From NCBI RefSeq assembly GCF_022414595.1, contig NZ_JADWYO010000063.1, forward strand, positions 1-34,446: DNA of 34,446 nucleotides, given 5' to 3'. Below, one piece after another: positions 16,305 through 23,317 of the stretch. The position numbers and the translations under genes were made by a program. The notes under the pieces are model-generated. The model was not told where the DNA came from, ran no database searches, and saw only the letters and a list, made by a program, of their open reading frames with translations. The DNA comes from Streptomyces sp. MUM 203J (GTDB taxonomy: Bacteria; Actinomycetota; Actinomycetes; Streptomycetales; Streptomycetaceae). How positions within the stretch are numbered: position 1 is the stretch's first letter; every line of letters starts with the position of its first letter.

Positions 16305-17357
16305 TCAGGGGTCCGTGCGGTCTTCGGAGCCGCCGGGTGGCGGGGTGCCGGCCGGGCCTTCCGGGCCGCCCCCGGGCTCCGCCAGGCCGGTGACCACCGC
16401 AGTACCCAGAGACCTGGCGAGGCCGATCTTGTACGCGTTGTCCCGCAGCGGCTCCGCCGCGTCCAGCTCCTCGGTGAGGGCCCGCCGGACCGCGTCCGCC
16501 GTGGGCTCCGCGCCGAGCAGTGCGGCTTCGGCGCGGCGGGCGCGCCAGGGCCGGTGGGCGAGACCGCCGAACGCGATCGCCACATGCCGCACGGTCCCGG
16601 CCGCGTCGAGGTCGAGGACCGCGGCGACGGAGGCCAGGGCGAAGGCGTACGAGGCGCGGTCGCGGGCCTTGCGGTAGGCGGAGGGCAGACCGCCGGTGGC
16701 GGCGGGCAGCAGCACGGCGGTGATCAGTTCGCCCGGCTCGATGACGGTGTCCCGTTCCGGCCGGTCCCCGGGCAGGCGGTGGAATTCGGCCAGCGGAACA
16801 GTCCGCTCCGCGTCCGGCCCGCGCAGTTCCACGGTGGCGTCGCAGGCGGCGAGCGCGACGGCGAGGTCCGAGGGGTGGGTGGCGATGCAGTGCAGGGAGT
16901 GGCCGAGCACGGCATGGTCGCGGTGGACCCCGTCGACGGCGCCGCAGCCGCTGCCCGGGTCCCGCTTGTTGCAGGGCTTGGTCACGTCCTGGAAGTACGG
17001 GCACCGGGTGCGCTGGAGGAGGTTGCCGCCGGTGGTGGCGACGTTGCGGAGCTGCCCGGAGGCCCCGGCGAGGAGGGCCCGGGACACGGCGGCGTAGCGG
17101 GCCCGGACCAGGGGGTGGGCGGCCAGGTCGCTGGAGCGGACGGTGGCGCCGACGCGCAGCCCGCCGTCGGGCAGCTCCTGGACGTCCCCCAGGGGGAGCC
17201 CCCCGATGTCCACGAGGGTGTCCGGCGTCTCGACACCGAGCTTCATCAGGTCGACGAGGTTGGTGCCGCCCGCAAGGTAGCGGGCGCCGGGACGCCCGGC
17301 GTGGGCGGCGGTGGCCTCGTCGACGCTGTGCGCACGGACGTACGCGAAGGGCTTCAC
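16305..17357 (-). CDS. paoB: PaoB-like FAD/[4Fe-4S] subunit
   Basis: A 350-aa medium subunit that relays electrons between the Mo/Fe-S centres and FAD. FAD-binding blocks: YLAGGTNLVDLMKLGV near 27-42 and RNVATTGGNLLQRTRC near 104-119. Unlike ordinary xanthine dehydrogenase medium subunits, it carries a cysteine-rich insertion with C119, C129, C138 and C157 (CPYFQDVTKPCNKRDPGSGC is its core). This matches the extra [4Fe-4S] cluster reported for E. coli PaoB and is the main reason to call the operon PaoABC-like. The C-terminus has a Gly/Pro-rich tail. The start is a GTG in a 4-bp GTGA overlap with the paoA stop. Confidence 0.9.
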   Translation of the reverse strand: MKPFAYVRAHSVDEATAAHAGRPGARYLAGGTNLVDLMKLGVETPDTLVDIGGLPLGDVQELPDGGLRVGATVRSSDLAAHPLVRARYAAVSRALLAGASGQLRNVATTGGNLLQRTRCPYFQDVTKPCNKRDPGSGCGAVDGVHRDHAVLGHSLHCIATHPSDLAVALAACDATVELRGPDAERTVPLAEFHRLPGDRPERDTVIEPGELITAVLLPAATGGLPSAYRKARDRASYAFALASVAAVLDLDAAGTVRHVAIAFGGLAHRPWRARRAEAALLGAEPTADAVRRALTEELDAAEPLRDNAYKIGLARSLGTAVVTGLAEPGGGPEGPAGTPPPGGSEDRTDP

Positions 17358-17899
17358 CGGACCACGTCCTCGACGGCCTGGACGATGTGCGGGTAGGCGC
17401 CGCAGCGGCACAGGTTGCCGCTCATCCGCTCGCGGATCTCCTCCGGGGTGAGCGGCACGGCCCCCTGCGCGGGCGGGGCGTCGGGGCGGGTCGCGTACGA
17501 CGGGTGTCCGGCCGCCGCCTCCGCGAGGACGCCGACGGCGGAGCAGAGCTGGCCGGGGGTGCAGTAGCCGCACTGGAGGGCGTCGCGGTCCAGGAATGCC
17601 TGCTGGAGGGGGTGCGGGTTCCCGTCGTGGGACAGGCCCTCGACGGTGGTGACGCTCCGCCCGTCCTGGGCGACGGCCGGCAGCAGGCAGCTGTTCACCC
17701 GTCTGCCGTCGAGGAGGACCGTGCAGGCGCCGCACTGGCCGTGGTCGCAGCCCTTCTTGCTGCCGGTGAGGTCCAGCCGCTCCCTCAGCACGTCGAGGAG
17801 GGTCGCTCGGTGATCGACGGTGAGGGTGTGCCGGGTGCCGTTGACGGTGACGGTGACCGGGGAGGCGTAAGGGCCCCGCCGCACGGGCTGCTCGCTCAT
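17354..17899 (-). CDS. paoA: PaoA-like 2x[2Fe-2S] subunit
   Basis: A 181-aa small subunit carrying two [2Fe-2S] clusters. The plant-ferredoxin-like N-terminal domain holds C51, C56, C59 and C71 (CDHGQCGAC and NSC). The four-helix C-terminal domain holds C110, C113, C164 and C166 (LQCGYCTPGQ and GNLCRCGAYPH). E. coli PaoA is exported by Tat, but here the N-terminus (MSEQPVRRGPYASP) lacks a hydrophobic signal segment, so the enzyme should stay in the cytoplasm. The ATG overlaps the stop of the DUF5709 gene (ATGA) and its own stop overlaps paoB (GTGA), giving tight co-translation of the complex. Confidence 0.93.
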   Translation of the reverse strand: MSEQPVRRGPYASPVTVTVNGTRHTLTVDHRATLLDVLRERLDLTGSKKGCDHGQCGACTVLLDGRRVNSCLLPAVAQDGRSVTTVEGLSHDGNPHPLQQAFLDRDALQCGYCTPGQLCSAVGVLAEAAAGHPSYATRPDAPPAQGAVPLTPEEIRERMSGNLCRCGAYPHIVQAVEDVVR

Positions 17900-18387
17900 T
17901 CCTCTCCGTCCGCCAGGATCACGTGCATGGCGGCCTCCTCGGCGGAGGCGGCGCCGCCGTTGACGCCGACGTCCCGGGCGACGACGTCGGAGTCGGTGTT
18001 CGGGTGGGCGCCCTCGTCGAGGGCCACGATCCGCCCGGCGCGCCGGTTGCCGACCTCCTGGTCGTACGGCTCGCCCATGCCGCCGGGGAGGTCCCCGATG
18101 CCGTCGGGGACGTTCTCCCCGTCCTCGGGGATCAGCGCGGGGTCCGGCACCTCCTCCCCGAGTCGCTGGTCAAGGGGCTCGCGTTCCCGCTGCTCACGGG
18201 CGGTGGTGCCGTGGTGGTCGACGCCCCAGGGCCGCTCGGGCGGCGAGTAGCCCTCGTCGTACGGGTCGGCGGGCCGGTCCATGAGGGTGTCCTCGTTGTC
18301 GAGGAGGCCATGGTCCTCCCTGACCTCGCGGTCGGTGGAGGGATCGGGCTGGTAGACCTCGTCGCCCATCGTCTCTTCGGTTCCCAT
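17896..18387 (-). CDS. DUF5709-domain acidic protein
   Basis: A 163-aa, strongly acidic, probably disordered protein. Recognisable DUF5709 features are DPSTDREVREDHGLLDNEDTL, the YDEGYSPPERPWGVD segment, and the C-terminal RRAGRIVALDEGAHPNTDSD followed by the DGGAASAEEAAMHV-like helix. The function is unknown. No membrane segment, cysteine cluster or enzyme motif is seen. The ATG at 18387 follows GGGAG at about 7 nt. Its stop overlaps the paoA start by ATGA, so it is the first gene of the paoABC operon here. This is unexpected, because the domain has no known link with molybdoenzymes. It could be a stress or stability factor that happens to share a promoter, or a partner of the complex. Confidence 0.85.
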   Translation of the reverse strand: MGTEETMGDEVYQPDPSTDREVREDHGLLDNEDTLMDRPADPYDEGYSPPERPWGVDHHGTTAREQREREPLDQRLGEEVPDPALIPEDGENVPDGIGDLPGGMGEPYDQEVGNRRAGRIVALDEGAHPNTDSDVVARDVGVNGGAASAEEAAMHVILADGEE

Positions 18388-19154
18388 GGCTGGCTCCCGG
18401 TCTGCTGCTCGGTCCGCCCCGGCTGCTACGCCTGCTCGCGTATCCAGCCTGTCCCAGGTCACACATTCCGGCACGCGGAACGCCCCCGCCGGAGGTCACG
18501 GGCGCGGGCCGGGGTGGCGCCACCGCAGCGCCTCCCCGGCCCCGCGCCGCGCTCCGCACGCACCCGGACCGGCGTCCCGCCGTCCCCGGCCGGAACGCGT
18601 GGCCGACCCGCCGGACGGGGGAGGCCGCACCGCTCGAACCGGCCCGGGGCGCTCGCGCGGAACGCCCCGTCGGGCCGTGTCCCGGCACGGGACCGGCAGA
18701 GGGGGTGTCGTGGCCGGAGTGGCTTCCCGCGGACCGGTCGCGACCACGAAGACCGGCCGACTGGTCTTTGCGACGTCGCACGACAGCAGTCGTCGGCGGC
18801 TTCGGGAGGCACTCACCGGGCCCGGATCCCGATGCCGACCGGAAAGGGAGGCACCCGCCTGCACCCGTGGCCGGTGCTTCGTCCCGAGCCCCGGACGAGC
18901 GGCACACGGCGTCCTGTCGGTCCGCACCGGACCGCTGCCCGAAGCCGTCGGCCTCCGACGCGGGGCGCCTCCCGAACCGCCCGGGAAACGCTGCTCATCG
19001 ATCAACGTCATCGACGGAGCCGGCCGGCCCGCGCTCCCGGGCACGTACCGCGGCCGGTGGCGGCACTACCGGTCCCGGGCACTCCGCCGGGCTCCGGCCG
19101 GGGCCCGTACGGGCGGGGTGCGCCGCCCGCACGGGCCCGGACGTGCGCCTCCGG
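18388..19154. other. 767-bp intergenic region without a recognisable gene
   Basis: No reading frame here gives a plausible protein on either strand; all are low-complexity Arg/Pro/Gly translations. It must contain the promoter of the DUF5709-pao operon, but no convincing -35/-10 pair was found. Two structures stand out: a hairpin at 18749-18768 (AAGACCGG, CCGA loop, CTGGTCTT, fully paired with one G-U) followed on the plus strand by T then GCG, and the strong hairpin at 19101-19138 that fits the ybdK terminator. A small RNA is possible but unsupported. Confidence 0.5.
19101..19138 (-). terminator. Strong hairpin downstream of the ybdK-like gene
   Basis: Arms at 19101-19116 and 19123-19138 form a 16-bp stem with one mismatch (A19109 against C19130) and a 6-nt loop, starting 16 bp after the stop on the minus strand. 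There is no T-run, as often in Streptomyces. Confidence 0.7.
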
Positions 19155-20255
19155 TCAGCGCACCCTCTCCTGTGTACGCCGTACGCATTCCCGTACGACG
19201 CCGCCGAGGCTTCCGTGGCGGCGCAGCAGCCGCCGCTGGACGTGGGCCCCGGTGCCGCGGCTCATCAGGTCGTCGAGGGCCTTGCGGGCCTGCGGCAGGT
19301 CGCCGTTGTCCTCCAGGGCCTCCTCCACGTGGTGGAGCAGGGCCTGCACGACCCGTTCGGCCGGGGCCGGCCGCATGGTGAGCGGGTGGATCAGGTCGCC
19401 GTCCAGCCCCGACCGCCCGGCCCGCCAGGACGCGGCCCGCAGCAGTCCGATGCCGTGCCCGGCCGGGGGGCGGCCGGCCCGCCACTCGCGGGCGGCGGTG
19501 TCGACGAGGGCCCGCACCAGGGTGGCGACCAGGACGGTCGTGGAGGCGTCCAGGCAGACGTCGGCGGCACGGATCTCCACGGTCGGGTAGCGGCTGGACA
19601 GCCGTGCGTCGAAGTAGATCATCCCCTCGTCCTGGAGGACCCCGGTCGAGACGAGGTCCCGCACCTGCCGGTGATAGTGGTCCGCGGAGCCGAACAGCTC
19701 CACCGGACCGGTCGAGGGCCAGCGGCCCCAGACGCGGCTGCGGTAGCTGGCGTACCCGCTGTCGTGGCCTTGCCAGAAGGGTGAATTGGCGCTCAGCCCG
19801 AGCAGCACCGACAGCCAGGGCCGGATCCGGTCGAGGACGGCGACGCCCTCCTCGTCGGAGGTGACCGACACATGGACGTGGCAGCCGCAGGTGAGCTGTT
19901 CGAGGGCGGTGAGCCCGAAGTGTTCCTGGATCCACCGGTAGCGCCGGTCGTCGTTGAGCGCGGGGCGCACCGGTAACGGCGAGGTCGCCAGGGCCGCGAC
20001 GGCGGCGCCCGCCTCGGCCGCGTGGCGGGCGGCCTCGGCACGGCAGCGCTCTATCTCGGCGGCCAGTTCGGCCATGGTGGTCCGGGGGTGCGTCCCGAAC
20101 TCCAGCTGGTGGCCCTGCAACTCCTTGGTGAAGGCGTGTGCCCGGCCCTGGTTCTGCTCGGCCGCGATGGCCAGGACCGCTCCGGAGAGCGCCTGTGGCT
20201 CCCCCGTCCGCGGATCCACCAGGAGGAGTTCCTCCTCCACTCCGACACTGCGCAA
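19155..20255 (-). CDS. ybdK: YbdK/GCS2-type carboxylate-amine ligase (glutamate-cysteine ligase-like)
   Basis: A 366-aa ATP-dependent ligase of the glutamate-cysteine ligase type 2 family. It begins with the canonical RSVGVEEELLLVDP, and shows HQLEFGTHPRTT, NDDRRYRWIQEHFG, the CGCHVHVSVTSDEEGV segment (metal-binding H-x-H), and LGLSANSPFWQGHDSGYAS. E. coli YbdK has weak gamma-glutamylcysteine activity, while Streptomyces rely on mycothiol, so the natural substrate is uncertain. The start is TTG at 20255, fixed by the family's N-terminus; GGCGGG precedes it. Codon 94 (19974-19976 on the plus strand) is TTA, making it one of two genes here that need the bldA tRNA. It has its own promoter-like hexamers and terminator hairpin, so it appears monocistronic. 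Confidence 0.88.
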   Translation of the reverse strand: MRSVGVEEELLLVDPRTGEPQALSGAVLAIAAEQNQGRAHAFTKELQGHQLEFGTHPRTTMAELAAEIERCRAEAARHAAEAGAAVAALATSPLPVRPALNDDRRYRWIQEHFGLTALEQLTCGCHVHVSVTSDEEGVAVLDRIRPWLSVLLGLSANSPFWQGHDSGYASYRSRVWGRWPSTGPVELFGSADHYHRQVRDLVSTGVLQDEGMIYFDARLSSRYPTVEIRAADVCLDASTTVLVATLVRALVDTAAREWRAGRPPAGHGIGLLRAASWRAGRSGLDGDLIHPLTMRPAPAERVVQALLHHVEEALEDNGDLPQARKALDDLMSRGTGAHVQRRLLRRHGSLGGVVRECVRRTQERVR

Positions 20256-20287
20256 CGGAACCCGCCTTTCCGATCACGCCCAGAGAG

Positions 20288-20318
20288 GGCCTACTGACGG
20301 AACTGCCGGACTTGCCAA
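20288..20318 (-). promoter_or_regulatory. Candidate vegetative promoter for the ybdK-like gene
   Basis: Read on the minus strand: TTGGCA (20318-20313), 19-bp spacer, TAGGCC (20293-20288). The predicted start point lies about 25 nt before the TTG codon. The -10 matches the Streptomyces TAGRRT pattern at four of six bases and the spacer is slightly long. Confidence 0.45.
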
Positions 20319-20470
20319 GCGAAAACGCTGGATTGCGGACGTGCTGGACACACCATCATCCCGGCTACGGCGCCGCGGCGCACCGTCCCGGAGCCGGGTT
20401 GTGAGGATCTGGCGAGTTCCCGTCGCCCACGGGATCCCGTTCGGGACCGCCTCCGGGGCCCGGGGGTCTC

Positions 20471-21592
20471 CTACGCGTTCTGGCGGGTGCCGGGGCCCTC
20501 GTGGTGGATGGGGGTGTGGGCGCCGGTGAGGGAGCTGCCGCTGCCGCCCCGGCGGTCGGCGACGATCTCGGCGGCGATCGACAGGGCCGTCTCCTCGGGT
20601 GTCCGGGCACCCAGGTCCAGGCCGATGGGCGAGTGGAGGCGGGCGAGTTCCGGCTCGGTGACGCCCACCTCGCGCAGTCTCCGCTCGCGGTCCAGGTGGG
20701 TACGGCGGGAGCCCATCGCGCCGACGTAGGCGACGGGGAGGCGCAGGGCGCGCCGGAGGAGCGGGACGTCGAACTTGGCGTCGTGGGTGAGGACGCACAG
20801 GACGGTCCGGGCGTCCACCTGTGTGGCGTCGAGGTACTCGTGGGGCCAGCCGACGACGATCTCGTCGGCGTCCGGGAAACGGGTGGCGGTGGCGAAGACG
20901 GGCCGGGCGTCGCAGACCGTCACGTGGTAGCCGAGGAACTTGCCGACCCGGACGAGCGCGGAGGCGAAGTCGATGGCCCCGAAAACGATCATGCGGGGCG
21001 GCGGGACACTGGCCTCGACCAGCAGGGTGACGGGCTGTCCGCAGCGCGAGCCGTCCGCACCGATGACGACGGTGCCGGTGCGTCCGGCGTCCAGCATCGC
21101 GCGGGCTTCGGCCGCCGCCGTGCGGTCCAGCTCGGGGTGGCCGCCGAGTCCGCCCTCGTACGACCCGTCGGGCCGTACGAGGAGCGCGGTGCCGAGCAGC
21201 TCGGCCGGGCCCTCGGCGATCCGGGCGAGGGCCGCCGCCTCCCCTCCGGCGGCGGCCCGGAGCGCGGCGGGGCAGACCCCGCCGCGCACCGGGGTGATGA
21301 GGACGTCGATGATGCCGCCGCAGGTCAGGCCGACGGCGAAGGCGTCCTCGTCGCTGTAGCCGAAGCGTTCGACGACGGTCCGCCCGTCCTCGATCGCCTG
21401 TCGGCACAGCTCGTACACGGCCCCCTCCACACATCCCCCGGAGATCGAGCCGATCGCCGTGCCGTCGCCGTCGACGGCGAGCGCGGCGCCCGGCTCCCGT
21501 GGTGCGCTGCCGCTGACCGCGACGACGGTGGCCACGGCGAAGTCCCGCCCCTGCTCGGCCCACCGGTCCAGCTCGTGAGCGATGTCCAGCAT
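20471..21592 (-). CDS. xdhC: XdhC/CoxI-family molybdenum cofactor sulfuration/insertion chaperone
   Basis: A 373-aa chaperone that binds the molybdopterin cofactor, assists its sulfuration and delivers it to xanthine-dehydrogenase-family apoenzymes. The N-terminal XdhC/CoxI domain shows SGSAPREPG (27-35) and SGGCVEG (51-57) with C54. The C-terminal Rossmann-like domain (from about residue 195) shows RMIVFGAIDFASALVRVG, the VCDARPVFA segment, LCVLTHDAKFD and the YVGAMGSRRTHLDR segment. GAGGAGG precedes the ATG. It lies 62 bp behind the NCS2 permease gene, at the end of the purine locus. It is the only such chaperone gene in the window, so it may also serve PaoC. Confidence 0.94.
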   Translation of the reverse strand: MLDIAHELDRWAEQGRDFAVATVVAVSGSAPREPGAALAVDGDGTAIGSISGGCVEGAVYELCRQAIEDGRTVVERFGYSDEDAFAVGLTCGGIIDVLITPVRGGVCPAALRAAAGGEAAALARIAEGPAELLGTALLVRPDGSYEGGLGGHPELDRTAAAEARAMLDAGRTGTVVIGADGSRCGQPVTLLVEASVPPPRMIVFGAIDFASALVRVGKFLGYHVTVCDARPVFATATRFPDADEIVVGWPHEYLDATQVDARTVLCVLTHDAKFDVPLLRRALRLPVAYVGAMGSRRTHLDRERRLREVGVTEPELARLHSPIGLDLGARTPEETALSIAAEIVADRRGGSGSSLTGAHTPIHHEGPGTRQNA

Positions 21593-21654
21593 GTCGGCCT
21601 CCTCGGGGCTTCGGGTCGGACGGATGGATGGAGGGGGTTACGCGGGTGGTGGCG

Positions 21655-23097
21655 TCAGTGGCCGGTTCCGGTGGCGAAGTAGAAGACGAACACCGCCGAC
21701 AGGACCCACATGAGGATGCTCGGCTCCCGCCACTTGCCCTGTGCCGCCTTGATGGCGCAGAAGGCGATGACACCGGCGCCGACACCTGTGGTGATCGTGT
21801 ACGTGAACGGCATCAGCACGACCGTCAGGAAGACCGGTACGGCGACCGACCAGTCGCCCCAGTCGACGTGCCGGGCGTTCTGCAGCATCATCGCGCCGAT
21901 CACCACGAGGGCTGCGGAGGCGACCTGTCCGGGCACCAGCTGGGTGAGCGGCGTGAAGAACAGGCAGGCGGCGAAGAACAGGCCGGTGACCGTGGCCGAC
22001 AGGCCCGTACGGGCTCCCTCGCCCACACCGGTGGCGGACTCGATGAAGACGGTCTGGCCGGAGGCGCTGCTGGCGCCGCCGATCATGCCGCCCGCGCCGT
22101 CGATGAACAGCGCCTTGTTGAGGCCCGGCATCCGGCCGGTGGCGTCCGCCAGCTTGGCCTCCTGGCCGACGGCGATGATGGTGGCCATCGCGTCGAAGAA
22201 CCCGGCCAGCACCAGGGTGAAGACGATCATGCTGACCGAGGCGTAGCCGACCTGTTCCCAGCCGCCGAACTCGACGGCGCCGAACAGCGAGAAGTCCGGC
22301 ATGGAGATGGGGCTGCCGTGCAGGACCGGGGCGGTCCCGCCCCACGCGTCCTCCTTGATCCAGCCCGTGGCGGTGGCGATCACGGAGATGACCGTGCCCG
22401 CGATGATCCCGAGCAGGATGGCGCCGGGCACCTTGCGGGCCTGGAGCATGAAGATGACCAGCAGGGTCACGACGAACAGGACGACCGGCCAGCCGGTGAG
22501 CGACCCGCCGACACCGAGGGTGACGGGGCCGCCGCCCTCGCCCTTGCCGACGAATCCGGCGTTGACGAAGCCGATCATCGCGATGAACAGGCCGATGCCG
22601 ATGGTGATGCCGTGCTTCAGCGCCAACGGGATCGCGTTCATGATCACTTCACGGACGCCGGTGACCACCAGGAGGCAGATCACCGCACCGTAGATCACAC
22701 ACATGCCCATGGCCTGCGGCCAGGTCATGTTGGGGGCGACCTGCGTGGACAGGACGCCCGCGACACTGAGGCCCGCCGCCAGCGCGAGCGGGACCTTGCC
22801 GATGATGCCCATCGCCAGCGTGGTGACCGCGGCTGCCAGGGCGGTGGCGGTGATGAGGGCGGGCTGGCTCAGCTTGTCGCCCAGCACGTCCTCTCCCCCG
22901 AGGAGCAGCGGGTTGAGCAGGAGGATGTACGCCATCGCCATGAAGGTGGTGATGCCGCCACGCACCTCGCGGGAGAGCGTGGATCCTCTGTGGGTGATGT
23001 GAAAGTACCGGTCGAGCCAGGACCGTCCGGCGGGGACGTGCGAGCCGTTGCCGGCGTCTTCCGCGACGGATCTCGGCTCTACTGACGACTGGGTCAT
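21655..23097 (-). CDS. NCS2-family purine permease (AzgA/PbuG type)
   Basis: A 480-aa polytopic membrane protein with many hydrophobic helices and the AzgA-like landmarks GGITTFMAMAYILLLNP, GIGLFIAMIGFVNAGFV, the FFDAMATIIAVGQEA segment, and GGASSASGQTVFIESATGV, followed by TTGVGAGVIAF. Members take up hypoxanthine, guanine and adenine by proton symport; the neighbouring xanthine dehydrogenase supports hypoxanthine or guanine here. The ATG at 23097 is chosen because GGGAG lies 8-9 nt upstream; an in-frame TTG 15 bp further out is less likely. A hairpin separates it from the dehydrogenase operon, so it may start its own transcript with xdhC. Confidence 0.92.
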   Translation of the reverse strand: MTQSSVEPRSVAEDAGNGSHVPAGRSWLDRYFHITHRGSTLSREVRGGITTFMAMAYILLLNPLLLGGEDVLGDKLSQPALITATALAAAVTTLAMGIIGKVPLALAAGLSVAGVLSTQVAPNMTWPQAMGMCVIYGAVICLLVVTGVREVIMNAIPLALKHGITIGIGLFIAMIGFVNAGFVGKGEGGGPVTLGVGGSLTGWPVVLFVVTLLVIFMLQARKVPGAILLGIIAGTVISVIATATGWIKEDAWGGTAPVLHGSPISMPDFSLFGAVEFGGWEQVGYASVSMIVFTLVLAGFFDAMATIIAVGQEAKLADATGRMPGLNKALFIDGAGGMIGGASSASGQTVFIESATGVGEGARTGLSATVTGLFFAACLFFTPLTQLVPGQVASAALVVIGAMMLQNARHVDWGDWSVAVPVFLTVVLMPFTYTITTGVGAGVIAFCAIKAAQGKWREPSILMWVLSAVFVFYFATGTGH

Positions 23098-23289
23098 GGT
23101 GCCTACTCCCAAGGTTCAAAGGGGCACCCGCGGGGACTCCGGTTCCGGGTCTGGTGTGCGGGATTTGGGATGCTGCTTGGCGCACGACCCGGGGGACGGC
23201 CCGAGACGAACTGTGTGGGGGACTCCAGACGGTGCGTGCCGTGGACTTGTGACGTTCCGGGGGGCGCGCACCGCCTGGAGGGTCTGGGG

Positions 23290-23315
23290 GCCTGGGGGAC
23301 GCCGGTCCCCCAGGC
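23290..23315 (-). terminator. Terminator hairpin after the xanthine dehydrogenase operon
   Basis: GCCTGGGGGAC (23290-23300) and GTCCCCCAGGC (23305-23315) form a perfect 11-bp stem with a 4-nt loop, 2 bp after the TAG stop of the Mo subunit. The following 192 bp up to the NCS2 gene show no clear promoter hexamers. Confidence 0.7.
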
Positions 23316-23317
23316 GG

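Noticed and set aside
13960..16677. A 905-codon open frame on the plus strand opposite paoC/paoB
   Set aside because: It is a Gly/Val/Arg-rich antisense translation of two well-supported Mo-hydroxylase genes, with no domain. Long antisense frames are normal in GC-rich DNA.
18386..19784. Several long frames across the 18.4-19.1 kb gap
   Set aside because: All give Arg/Pro/Gly-rich sequence without motifs or ribosome-binding sites, and they run on into the ybdK-like gene in antisense.
20432..20448. A hairpin after xdhC
   Set aside because: The stem has only about five pairs with a mismatch, too weak to call a terminator.
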